6,445 bases of DNA from Nitrososphaerota archaeon (GTDB taxonomy: Archaea > Thermoproteota > Nitrososphaeria > Nitrososphaerales > Nitrosopumilaceae): positions 1 through 6,445 of the forward strand of contig JACQFM010000172.1 in NCBI GenBank assembly GCA_016200035.1, given 5' to 3'. Below are positions 1-4,899 of the stretch, piece after piece. The translations under genes were made by a program, and so were the position numbers. The notes below the pieces were generated by a model. The model saw only the letters and a list, made by a program, of their open reading frames with translations. It did not search any database and had not been told where the DNA came from. The first letter of the stretch is position 1. Every line of letters begins with the position of its first letter.

Positions 1-64
1 AATTGTCTTTCACAAGTTTTAATGCATGGCTTGATAATGCCTTTATGGCATCATCTGCTGTCAA
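1..64 (-). CDS. Start of an unidentified gene, cut by the window edge
   Basis: Directly after the TAA stop of the coiled-coil protein gene, the minus strand reads TTG as the next in-frame codon and stays open to the window edge for 21 codons (MTADDAIKALSSHALKLVKD...). A GAGGT Shine-Dalgarno-like sequence (minus strand of 72-76) lies 7 bases before the TTG, inside the last codons of the upstream gene, which fits a coupled downstream gene. The visible peptide looks like an amphipathic helix and gives no family. It could also be chance read-on, because only 64 bases are visible. Confidence 0.5.
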   Translation of the reverse strand, partial: MTADDAIKALSSHALKLVKDN

Positions 65-967
65 TTATTCTACCTCTACTTGCTCAAGTTTTGAGAGGGC
101 TTTCATTATTTCGCTTTTTATCTTATCAATATCTTTGTCATCATCATCAAGCTTTTCTTCTTCAGGAATCTCGATGGGGATAGGAATCTTAACTTTCTTT
201 TCGGCATCAACCTGCAATTGCTCAGCCTTTTGAATTTCTGCGATGGGTTCATCCTGCTTCATTTTTTGTTTTTCAATATGTTCAGGGGAATTTACGGGCT
301 TTTGGTCAGTACTCTGCCTTGGTGTGACAATAACAGTTGGCTTTACAAGCTCTTCTGGAAACACTGGCATCTTATCAGGAATTTCGGTTAGTGTGATAAG
401 TTCTACTGATTTATGGGGCTCAGTCACAGAAATATCAATTGGAGGCATTCGAGTAAAGGATTCCACTTCTTTCTTTGGTTCAATCTTTATATCTACAGTT
501 TTTGTCTCAGATTTTTTAGGAACTTCTTGACGTGTTTCTTGTTGTTTTATCTGTGGAGGAATCGAAGTCACCGTGATCTTGGAAGAAAGTTCGTGTAACC
601 TTTTGTCTAGTTGTGACAACTTTTGGTCCATCAAGATAATTAGTCCATCACCTAGGGGTCCTAGGTCTGGGTGTTTGCTTGTTTCCTCAAGCTTCTCAAT
701 TTTCGCTATCACTAACCCAAGCTGGTTTTGGTATCGGAGCAACAGCTTGTCGCGTTGAATCTTTGAGAGTTCAGATTCTTGTTGGTATAATCTTGATATG
801 GTTTTTGTTAGAATCTCTTTTTCTATTTTTAGCGCTTCGACTTGATTCTTTATTGCTGGGTTTGATCTAAAAATAAGCTTATCGTTCTTGCGTTTTGGTA
901 TTTTATCTATAGCCACTGCAGTACATGCACCTGCGACAGATCCTAAAACTAGGACAATCTCCTGCAT
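65..967 (-). CDS. Uncharacterised protein: N-terminal membrane segment, coiled coil, charged tail
   Basis: 300 aa, family not recognised. Residues 3-20 are a hydrophobic stretch (IVLVLGSVAGACTAVAI) followed by a basic patch (DKIPKRKNDK). This resembles a membrane anchor or signal-anchor with the rest in the cytoplasm. Residues about 38-95 and 110-130 are rich in E, K, L, I and Q with heptad-like spacing, consistent with a coiled coil broken by HPDLGPLGDG at about 99-108. Residues about 135-270 are a low-complexity Pro/Glu/Lys/Thr linker, probably disordered. The C-terminus holds an acidic run (DDDDKD, about 274-279) and a last short helix. The ATG abuts the L37e stop (TAGATG), so it is probably co-transcribed and translationally coupled with the LSm-L37e genes. 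The ORF is clearly coding because it is long, in register with its neighbours and compositionally ordered. A scaffold, division or nucleoid-membrane role would be speculation. Confidence 0.85.
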   Translation of the reverse strand: MQEIVLVLGSVAGACTAVAIDKIPKRKNDKLIFRSNPAIKNQVEALKIEKEILTKTISRLYQQESELSKIQRDKLLLRYQNQLGLVIAKIEKLEETSKHPDLGPLGDGLIILMDQKLSQLDKRLHELSSKITVTSIPPQIKQQETRQEVPKKSETKTVDIKIEPKKEVESFTRMPPIDISVTEPHKSVELITLTEIPDKMPVFPEELVKPTVIVTPRQSTDQKPVNSPEHIEKQKMKQDEPIAEIQKAEQLQVDAEKKVKIPIPIEIPEEEKLDDDDKDIDKIKSEIMKALSKLEQVEVE

Positions 968-1135
968 CTAGGTGTACCATTTGATCCAAGAATATTTTCT
1001 GATGCGAGAATCGGGATATCCACAGCTTGCACAGCGTTTATGACGTGCATGAAAGGAATTCTTACCACATCTTCTACATCTGATATGAGGGTGCTTTTTG
1101 GTATAACCCCCCATTGAGGTTGTTCCCTTTGTCAT
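968..1135 (-). CDS. rpl37e: Large ribosomal subunit protein L37e
   Basis: 55 aa, a small zinc-ribbon protein of the archaeal/eukaryotic 50S/60S subunit that lies close to 23S rRNA near the tunnel region. The start MTKGTTSMGGYTKKHPHIRC is typical of L37e. Four cysteines, C20-x2-C23 and C35-x2-C38, form the zinc site, within the family pattern HIRCRRCG...CASCG. The C-terminus RKYSWIKWYT also fits. Length matches the usual 50-65 aa. The start ATG lies 7 bases after the LSm stop, and GTGAG overlapping that stop can serve as a Shine-Dalgarno sequence. LSm next to L37e is a conserved archaeal gene pair. The stop codon touches the ATG of the following coiled-coil protein gene. Confidence 0.96.
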   Translation of the reverse strand: MTKGTTSMGGYTKKHPHIRCRRCGKNSFHARHKRCASCGYPDSRIRKYSWIKWYT

Positions 1136-1142
1136 TATATGC

Positions 1143-1373
1143 TCACTTTGGTGGTGGAGATATGATTACCACATTATCTCCCCTTACAACTATGGTCCCA
1201 AGGCTCTTTGTTTCGCCCTCAGAAGGGATCTCTTCTGAAGAGTCGAGTAGCAGGTTCATGTGTTGGTCAAATCCATGAAGATTGCCTCTAATCACTTTGC
1301 CTCCTTTTAATTTTATGAGGACAACTTTGTTGAGGCTCTCATCCAATACTTTTACTGCCATGTCAACGGACAT
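1143..1373 (-). CDS. LSm (Sm-like) archaeal RNA-binding protein
   Basis: 76 aa, the usual size of an archaeal Sm-like protein. These proteins form heptameric rings that bind U-rich RNA and are thought to act in RNA processing and tRNA maturation. The Sm1 motif covers about residues 15-50, with the signature GFDQHMNLLL at 34-43; D36, H38 and N40 are in RNA-contact positions. The Sm2 motif is at about 59-71 and contains VVRGDNVVII, with R64, G65, D66 and N67. The gene precedes L37e by 7 bases and has a TATA-like element 32-43 bp before its start. A weak GTGA lies 6 bases upstream of the ATG. An alternative ATG at codon 5 is possible, but the first ATG has the better spacing. Confidence 0.96.
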   Translation of the reverse strand: MSVDMAVKVLDESLNKVVLIKLKGGKVIRGNLHGFDQHMNLLLDSSEEIPSEGETKSLGTIVVRGDNVVIISPPPK

Positions 1374-1404
1374 TTATTTCACTTATTACCCACTCTATTG
1401 AGGG

Positions 1405-1416
1405 TATATATTAAAA
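1405..1416 (-). promoter_or_regulatory. Candidate TATA box for the LSm-L37e operon
   Basis: The minus strand reads TTTTAATATATA, a good archaeal TATA-like element whose centre is about 37 bases before the LSm ATG. This predicts a transcript start near 1384 and a leader of roughly 10 bases. It begins only 3 bases past the creatininase stop codon, so LSm-L37e can be transcribed independently of the purU unit. It is called by eye, without start-site data. Confidence 0.55.
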
Positions 1417-1418
1417 TT

Positions 1419-2153
1419 TCATTGGTGTAACTTTCGGGTTTTGTCAGTAAGGCAAGTTTGACTCATTTTTAGGATCTCTCTAACAATTTCACTGAATATC
1501 TGCTTGCCATCCTTTGCAGTAGCTTTTCTGGGATCCCCCCACACACCACTTTTTGTTACGGAAGGAAAGGATTTTGATGCAAGTTTGTTCAATCTTTGCC
1601 TTTTCTTTTTTGAAAAGTTGTGTACAATTAATCCCTTTTTAGCTCTTTTCATCATGACCTTTTTTGAGATTGCAAGCATAAGCGATGTCTCAACGAATCC
1701 AGCATGATCGAACTCTCTTTTCATAAAATGCCAATAAGAAAATACAAAAACTCTGGCCTTGCCAGATGAAAGAACACGAACTTTCTGAGGTATGTTTTTT
1801 AGAGCAGATTGATTTCCATGATGCCCGTTTAATATTATTATATTTCTTATTTTATTTTTCCACAAGGATATACATATCTCTACTAGAATTTTCTGTAATG
1901 ATGATTTTGTGATACTTAGATTAAAGTATGGAGAATGTTCGAATGAGACGCCATATGTTATTGTAGGCAAAAGCAAAAAGTTAGCTTTCTCGGAAACTCT
2001 TTTTGCAATACTTGATACAATATCAGCATCAGTTGAGATAGGAAGATGTGGTCCATGTTGTTCCAAAGAACCTACGGGAACGAGTGCAATGTAATTTCTA
2101 GCCTTTACCATTCTCCTAAGGTAAGGATCTTGAAGGTCTTTAATCTCAGTCAT
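1419..2153 (-). CDS. Creatininase-family amidohydrolase (ArfB-like)
   Basis: 244 aa, the usual length of the creatininase/MftE/ArfB family of metal-dependent amidohydrolases. Visible motifs are PVGSLEQHGPHLP (26-38) with likely metal ligands E31 and H33, TDAD with D42, the NGHHGN block (109-114) with H111/H112, HAGFVETS (150-157) with E155, and GVWGDPRKATAKDG (203-216). In archaea one branch, ArfB, deformylates the formylaminopyrimidine intermediate of riboflavin and F420 synthesis, releasing formate. That is the most attractive guess here but not proven, since the family also contains creatininase and peptide-processing members. One deviation: where relatives usually carry FPGT after the EH motif (FEHSPYFNLSIT here, about 71-82), this protein has YFNL. 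The start ATG shares one base with the purU stop (TGATG), which implies translational coupling. Confidence 0.88.
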   Translation of the reverse strand: MTEIKDLQDPYLRRMVKARNYIALVPVGSLEQHGPHLPISTDADIVSSIAKRVSEKANFLLLPTITYGVSFEHSPYFNLSITKSSLQKILVEICISLWKNKIRNIIILNGHHGNQSALKNIPQKVRVLSSGKARVFVFSYWHFMKREFDHAGFVETSLMLAISKKVMMKRAKKGLIVHNFSKKKRQRLNKLASKSFPSVTKSGVWGDPRKATAKDGKQIFSEIVREILKMSQTCLTDKTRKLHQ

Positions 2154-3007
2154 CAGGCTCGTTTGGGTTTTACATGTACTTTGCCCCAGTAGACTTCCAA
2201 TCTTCTCTCTAGGTGTAACTTTACAGCTTCTAGTAGCGTTCTTGCCTCCAATCTTCGGCCCTTCTTCTTAAGAGACTCTACCGTCTCGTTGGGATCTATC
2301 GCAAAAGCGTCCTGAAAAATTATTGGTCCTTGATCAAGATCCTCGGTAACATAATGTGCAGTACAGCCCACTATCTTTGCACCACGTTCATAGGCCTGCA
2401 CATATGCAAATGCGCCTGGAAAGGCAGGCAAAAGGGATGGATGAATATTGATTATCCTATTTGGATATCTCCATACAAAGTTTGGTGATAAAATTCGCAT
2501 ATATCTTGCCAGCACTATCAAATCTATGTTATATCGTTTGAGAATAGAAAGAATCTTTTCTTCTGCTTTTGACTGTTCAACGTCATTTACTAGTACGAAA
2601 GAAATCTTAGATCTTCTAGCAAGCGGAGAAAGAGTTTTTTCTGTGCCTATTATCACGCTGATTTCTCCTTTTAGCTGTTTCTTTTTATGAGTATCAAGAA
2701 GAGCCTCAAGACAATGAGCCTCTTTTGTGACCAGCACTGCGACCCTTTTTCTAACCGCAGCTTCATGATGTGTGTTTACTTCCATCTTTAGACGCCTTGC
2801 TAGGTCCCGAACCTCCTGATCAAATTTCTTAATATCGATTTTTTGTGTGAAGGAGGCTTCTAGATACATTCCAAACAACCCTTTGATTACATTTTGATTT
2901 ATTTTTTCGATGTTACCATCCTTATGAAATATGAAATTTGTAAATCCGGCTACAACGCCCTCATGATCCTTTCCAACAACAGTTATCTCTACGGTTGTTT
3001 TGCTCAT
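2153..3007 (-). CDS. purU: Formyltetrahydrofolate deformylase (PurU-like)
   Basis: 284 aa, matching the bacterial PurU length and two-domain layout. The enzyme hydrolyses 10-formyltetrahydrofolate to tetrahydrofolate and formate in the cytoplasm. Residues 5-80 form an ACT domain (VVGKDHEGVVAGFTNFIF...). Residues 87-284 form the formyltransferase domain, beginning RKRVAVLVTKEAHCL, a strong PurU match. Catalytic residues by family alignment are N187 and H189 in NIHPSLLP, H218 in TAHYV, and D225 in LDQGPII. PurU normally has NIHHSFLP; the NIHPSLLPAFPG version here resembles PurN, the glycinamide ribonucleotide transformylase, but the ACT domain and the VTKEAHCL block favour PurU. It is the first gene of a two-gene unit with the creatininase-family enzyme. 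Formate could feed formate-dependent purine synthesis, which is inference. Confidence 0.9.
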   Translation of the reverse strand: MSKTTVEITVVGKDHEGVVAGFTNFIFHKDGNIEKINQNVIKGLFGMYLEASFTQKIDIKKFDQEVRDLARRLKMEVNTHHEAAVRKRVAVLVTKEAHCLEALLDTHKKKQLKGEISVIIGTEKTLSPLARRSKISFVLVNDVEQSKAEEKILSILKRYNIDLIVLARYMRILSPNFVWRYPNRIINIHPSLLPAFPGAFAYVQAYERGAKIVGCTAHYVTEDLDQGPIIFQDAFAIDPNETVESLKKKGRRLEARTLLEAVKLHLERRLEVYWGKVHVKPKRA

Positions 3008-3017
3008 TCCTGATTTG

Positions 3018-3102
3018 TTGGTTAAACGTACTTTATTAATGCTTAAATAACCATGTCAGTTAATTCGTATTGGTTAAAGCGTGCATTCAGAAAATAACCA
3101 AT
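3018..3102. repeat. Four alternating GGTTA/TAACC motifs in the purU / zinc-finger intergenic region
   Basis: GGTTA at 3020-3024 and 3072-3076 alternates with TAACC at 3048-3052 and 3095-3099, with starts 23-28 bp apart. The last two form a perfect 8-bp inverted repeat, ATTGGTTA (3069-3076) and TAACCAAT (3095-3102), separated by 18 bp. The first and third share TTGGTTAAA; the second and fourth share AAATAACCA. The array overlaps the purU promoter region and lies upstream of the divergent zinc-finger gene, so an operator is possible. Otherwise the 163-bp gap between the two genes holds only TATA-like stretches and tiny ORFs. Confidence 0.4.
3031..3051 (-). promoter_or_regulatory. Candidate promoter region of purU
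   Basis: Two AT-rich TATA-like options lie on the minus strand: GTTATTTAAG (3042-3051), predicting a leader of about 13 bases, and TTAATAAAG (about 3031-3039), predicting an almost leaderless mRNA. No well-spaced Shine-Dalgarno sequence precedes the purU ATG; an AGGA lies only about one base away, which mildly favours the leaderless option. By-eye call. Confidence 0.35.
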
Positions 3103-3128
3103 GCAACAACGAGTGAGCGAATGAAGAG

Positions 3129-3135
3129 TTTATTG
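3129..3135 (+). promoter_or_regulatory. Candidate TATA-like element for the zinc-finger gene
   Basis: TTTATTG lies about 39 bp before the ATG at 3171 and predicts a transcript start near 3158. The short leader would include the Shine-Dalgarno GAGG at 3160-3163. Just downstream is a perfect palindrome, ATTGAA-TTT-TTCAAT (3132-3146), that may be structural or an operator. Weak, by-eye call. Confidence 0.3.
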
Positions 3136-3170
3136 AATTTTTCAATTTTACAAACAAATGAGGATAGATA

Positions 3171-3353
3171 ATGGATAGATCTAGAGGGCATGAAAAAAAT
3201 CGTAGAGATAAAATCTACGATCATAATAACCCAGTGAGAATATGCAGTGTCTGCTCTACTCTTGGAGGATGGCATTGTTATGAATGTTCTAAGGATTTTT
3301 GTAACCAGCATTTTGTAAACCACAAAGAGATGCGTCTCTGCGTAGCACGTTAA
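3171..3353 (+). CDS. Small HIT-like zinc-finger protein
   Basis: 60 aa. The first 20 residues are basic and polar. The rest is a cysteine/histidine module: C25-x2-C28, C36-x2-C39, C44-x2-H47, H51 and C57. This spacing suits a cross-braced two-zinc fold of the HIT type; a B-box-like or other treble-clef finger is an alternative. The start is supported by a good GAGG Shine-Dalgarno sequence (3160-3163) 7 bases before the ATG. Eukaryotic HIT fingers occur in assembly factors for snoRNPs and chromatin remodellers, but no function can be read from this short protein. The gene stands alone, divergent from purU, and its stop codon lies one base from the 3' end of the oppositely oriented tRNA-Leu gene, so its transcript probably runs antisense into the tRNA. 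Confidence 0.85.
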   Translation: MDRSRGHEKNRRDKIYDHNNPVRICSVCSTLGGWHCYECSKDFCNQHFVNHKEMRLCVAR

Positions 3354-3354
3354 G

Positions 3355-3439
3355 TGCGGGAGGTGGGATTTGAACCCACGAACCCCTAAGAGACAGGGTC
3401 CTAAGCCCTGCGCCTTTGACCAGGCTTGGCAACTCCCGC
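3355..3439 (-). tRNA. tRNA-Leu (anticodon UAG)
   Basis: 85 nt on the minus strand. The acceptor stem GCGGGAG pairs perfectly with CTCCCGC, followed by discriminator A. The D arm uses GCC/GGC with GG in the loop. The anticodon stem CAGGG/CCCTG encloses the loop CTTAGGA, giving anticodon TAG, which reads CUA and other CUN codons. The long variable arm (TCTCTTAGGGGTTC) marks a class II tRNA. The T arm is GTGGG-TTCAAAT-CCCAC. There is no intron in the anticodon loop and no encoded CCA (the next bases are CTT), so CCA must be added after transcription. Discriminator A and the variable arm support Leu. Confidence 0.97.
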
Positions 3440-3460
3440 ATGCACCATGCCTTTTAAGAC

Positions 3461-3469
3461 AAATTTATC
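3461..3469. promoter_or_regulatory. Shared TATA-like element between tRNA-Leu and glmM
   Basis: AAATTTATC, whose core AAATTT is its own reverse complement, lies in the 50-bp spacer. Its centre is about 26 bp before the glmM ATG and about 25 bp before the first base of tRNA-Leu on the other strand. Both distances equal the normal archaeal TATA-to-start spacing, so it could drive both genes. It also predicts a leaderless glmM mRNA, consistent with the lack of a Shine-Dalgarno sequence before that ATG. TTTTAA at 3452-3457 is a less well-placed alternative. Confidence 0.5.
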
Positions 3470-3489
3470 TATTGTTGATAGATTAGTAA

Positions 3490-4839
3490 ATGGCAAAACT
3501 GTTCGGCACAAACGGAATCAGAGGAGTATTTGGAGAAAATCTGACACTTGACTTCATATCAGAAATTGCGTTTGCTTTAGCTGCATTCTTCAAAAAAAGT
3601 CCGATTTTAGTAGGATATGATGGAAGAGAGTCTAGTGTAGTAATCACCAAAATAATCTCTTCTTCATTGAATTCCGCTGGGCTTGATTGCGCAATCAGCG
3701 GATTAGTTCCTACCCCTTGCTTGCAATATGCCACTAAAATTCTTGGATACAAGGGTGGAATTATGATAACTGCATCTCACAATCCGCCGCAATACAATGG
3801 AATAAAAGCCATGGCACGTGACGGTGTGGAAATCTCAAGAGAGGATGAACTCAAAGTTGAAAAATTTTTTTTTAGAAGATCATCAAAGTTATCTTCAAAG
3901 AGACTAGGCACAACAACACAGGAAAATAGAGCTATTGAAACATATCTGAAAGGAATAAAAAAACAGATCAATACAAGGAAGATCAAATCTAGAAAATTCA
4001 CCATAGTACTAGATTTGGGAAATGGGGCTCAGGCAACAACTTGCCCTCGCTTATGTCAGGAACTGGGATGTAAAGTAATAACGATTAATGAAAGAATTGA
4101 TGGCCTGTTCCCGGGCAGGGGTACAGAGCCCACACCTGAAAACCTTCAGTCCCTATCAGAGAAGGTGGTTGAATCTCACGCAGATTTTGGAGTAGCCTTT
4201 GATGGGGATGGGGATAGAAGTATATTTTGTGATAACGAAGGAAAAATTTTGACTGGTGATAGATCAGCAATACTTCTTTCCAAATTCATTTTAGAAAAGA
4301 ATCCTGGATCAACGGTTGTGACCACAATAAACTCTACATCAAGTATTGAAGAGGTTGCAATGAAAACCAAATCAAAAGTTATTAGAACAAGAGTAGGTAG
4401 TGTTGAGGTTTCTCGCAAAATGGTTTTGACAAAGGCGACAATAGGTTTTGAAGAAAATGGTGGCTTCATGTATGGCAGGCACAACCAAGTAAGGGATGGT
4501 GCAATGACAATGGCATTAGCTATGGATTTGCTTGCCAGCTCGGGGAGATCGATGTTGGAAGAAATGGCGCTCTTGCCACCATCATTTACTACAAAAGGCA
4601 AGATAGAGTGTTCAAAGGACGAAGCTACAAAAATAATTGAATCACTTAAAAGAGATGATCATAGAAAGATTACAACAGACGGTGTCAAAATATTCATTGA
4701 TAAATCAAACTGGGTAATGATGCGACCAAGTGGAACAGAACCAATAGTTAGAATTTATGCAGAATCCAACTCTCAAGAAAATCTTGATAATCTATTTGCA
4801 AAATATATGTCAAAAATAAAATCAATTATTGGCAGATAA
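3490..4839 (+). CDS. glmM: Phosphoglucosamine mutase / phosphomannomutase-family enzyme
   Basis: 449 aa, the normal length of archaeal members of the alpha-D-phosphohexomutase family. The four-domain signature is complete: substrate/active-site start KLFGTNGIRG (3-12); phosphoserine loop TASHNPP with S96; metal-binding DGDGDR (238-243) with D238, D240 and D242; sugar-binding GFEENGG (319-325); and phosphate-binding RPSGTEPIVRIYAE (412-425). It interconverts hexose 6- and 1-phosphates. GlmM (glucosamine-6-P to glucosamine-1-P, towards UDP-GlcNAc for N-glycans and envelope sugars) is preferred because of the FGTNGIRG start. Phosphomannomutase/phosphoglucomutase activity cannot be excluded, as archaeal members are often promiscuous. 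The ATG lacks a Shine-Dalgarno sequence and is probably at or near the transcript start. L7Ae starts 60 bp downstream. Confidence 0.93.
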   Translation: MAKLFGTNGIRGVFGENLTLDFISEIAFALAAFFKKSPILVGYDGRESSVVITKIISSSLNSAGLDCAISGLVPTPCLQYATKILGYKGGIMITASHNPPQYNGIKAMARDGVEISREDELKVEKFFFRRSSKLSSKRLGTTTQENRAIETYLKGIKKQINTRKIKSRKFTIVLDLGNGAQATTCPRLCQELGCKVITINERIDGLFPGRGTEPTPENLQSLSEKVVESHADFGVAFDGDGDRSIFCDNEGKILTGDRSAILLSKFILEKNPGSTVVTTINSTSSIEEVAMKTKSKVIRTRVGSVEVSRKMVLTKATIGFEENGGFMYGRHNQVRDGAMTMALAMDLLASSGRSMLEEMALLPPSFTTKGKIECSKDEATKIIESLKRDDHRKITTDGVKIFIDKSNWVMMRPSGTEPIVRIYAESNSQENLDNLFAKYMSKIKSIIGR

Positions 4840-4842
4840 CAC

Positions 4843-4850
4843 TTTTAAAA
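4843..4850 (+). promoter_or_regulatory. Candidate TATA box for the L7Ae operon
   Basis: TTTTAAAA just after the glmM stop predicts transcription from about 4872, giving a leader of roughly 28 bases before the GTG at 4900. Read-through from glmM is also possible, as no clear T-rich terminator with a stem lies between the two genes. By-eye call. Confidence 0.45.
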
Positions 4851-4867
4851 CCAATTGGAAGCACTCT

Positions 4868-4886
4868 AGGGATGGAAATGATCCCT
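4868..4886 (+). promoter_or_regulatory. Hairpin in the L7Ae leader, possible K-turn-like element
   Basis: AGGGAT (4868-4873) pairs perfectly with ATCCCT (4881-4886) around a 7-base loop. Opened by one pair, the apex offers opposed GA dinucleotides (4875-4876 and 4880-4881) next to an unpaired UG, resembling the sheared GA pairs of kink-turns that L7Ae binds. CCC at 4883-4885 could instead pair with GGG at 4889-4891, part of the Shine-Dalgarno sequence. The predicted start near 4872 would cut the 5' arm, so the element needs a longer transcript. Confidence 0.35.
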
Positions 4887-4888
4887 TT

Positions 4889-4895
4889 GGGTGAT
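4889..4895 (+). promoter_or_regulatory. Ribosome binding site that fixes the L7Ae start
   Basis: GGGTGAT matches the complement of the archaeal 16S rRNA 3' end (ATCACCTCC). It sits 4 bases before GTG at 4900. The upstream in-frame GTG at 4891 is part of this site and is therefore unlikely to be the start codon. Confidence 0.75.
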
Positions 4896-4899
4896 ACAT

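Noticed and set aside
130..155. Repeated TCATCATCATC stretch resembling a microsatellite
   Set aside because: It encodes the acidic DDDD run of the coiled-coil protein on the minus strand, so it is protein-level low complexity rather than an independent repeat.
243..530. Plus-strand Ser/Gly-rich open frame
   Set aside because: Antisense to the low-complexity linker of the 300-aa protein; its composition is explained by the complementary codons.
3053..3097. Tiny plus-strand ORF (14 codons) in the purU / zinc-finger gap
   Set aside because: Too short, no Shine-Dalgarno sequence and no context; expected by chance.
3087..3323. Minus-strand open frame of 78 codons over the zinc-finger gene
   Set aside because: It overlaps the well-supported zinc-finger gene, has no ribosome site and a peptide without domain features.
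4176..4601. Minus-strand open frame of 141 codons
   Set aside because: Fully antisense to the conserved metal- and sugar-binding domains of the phosphohexomutase gene, so it is a shadow frame.
4891..4899. Upstream GTG start for L7Ae (three extra residues)
   Set aside because: This GTG is inside the GGGTGAT ribosome binding site. Starting at 4900 matches the family N-terminus MAKAYYVKF.
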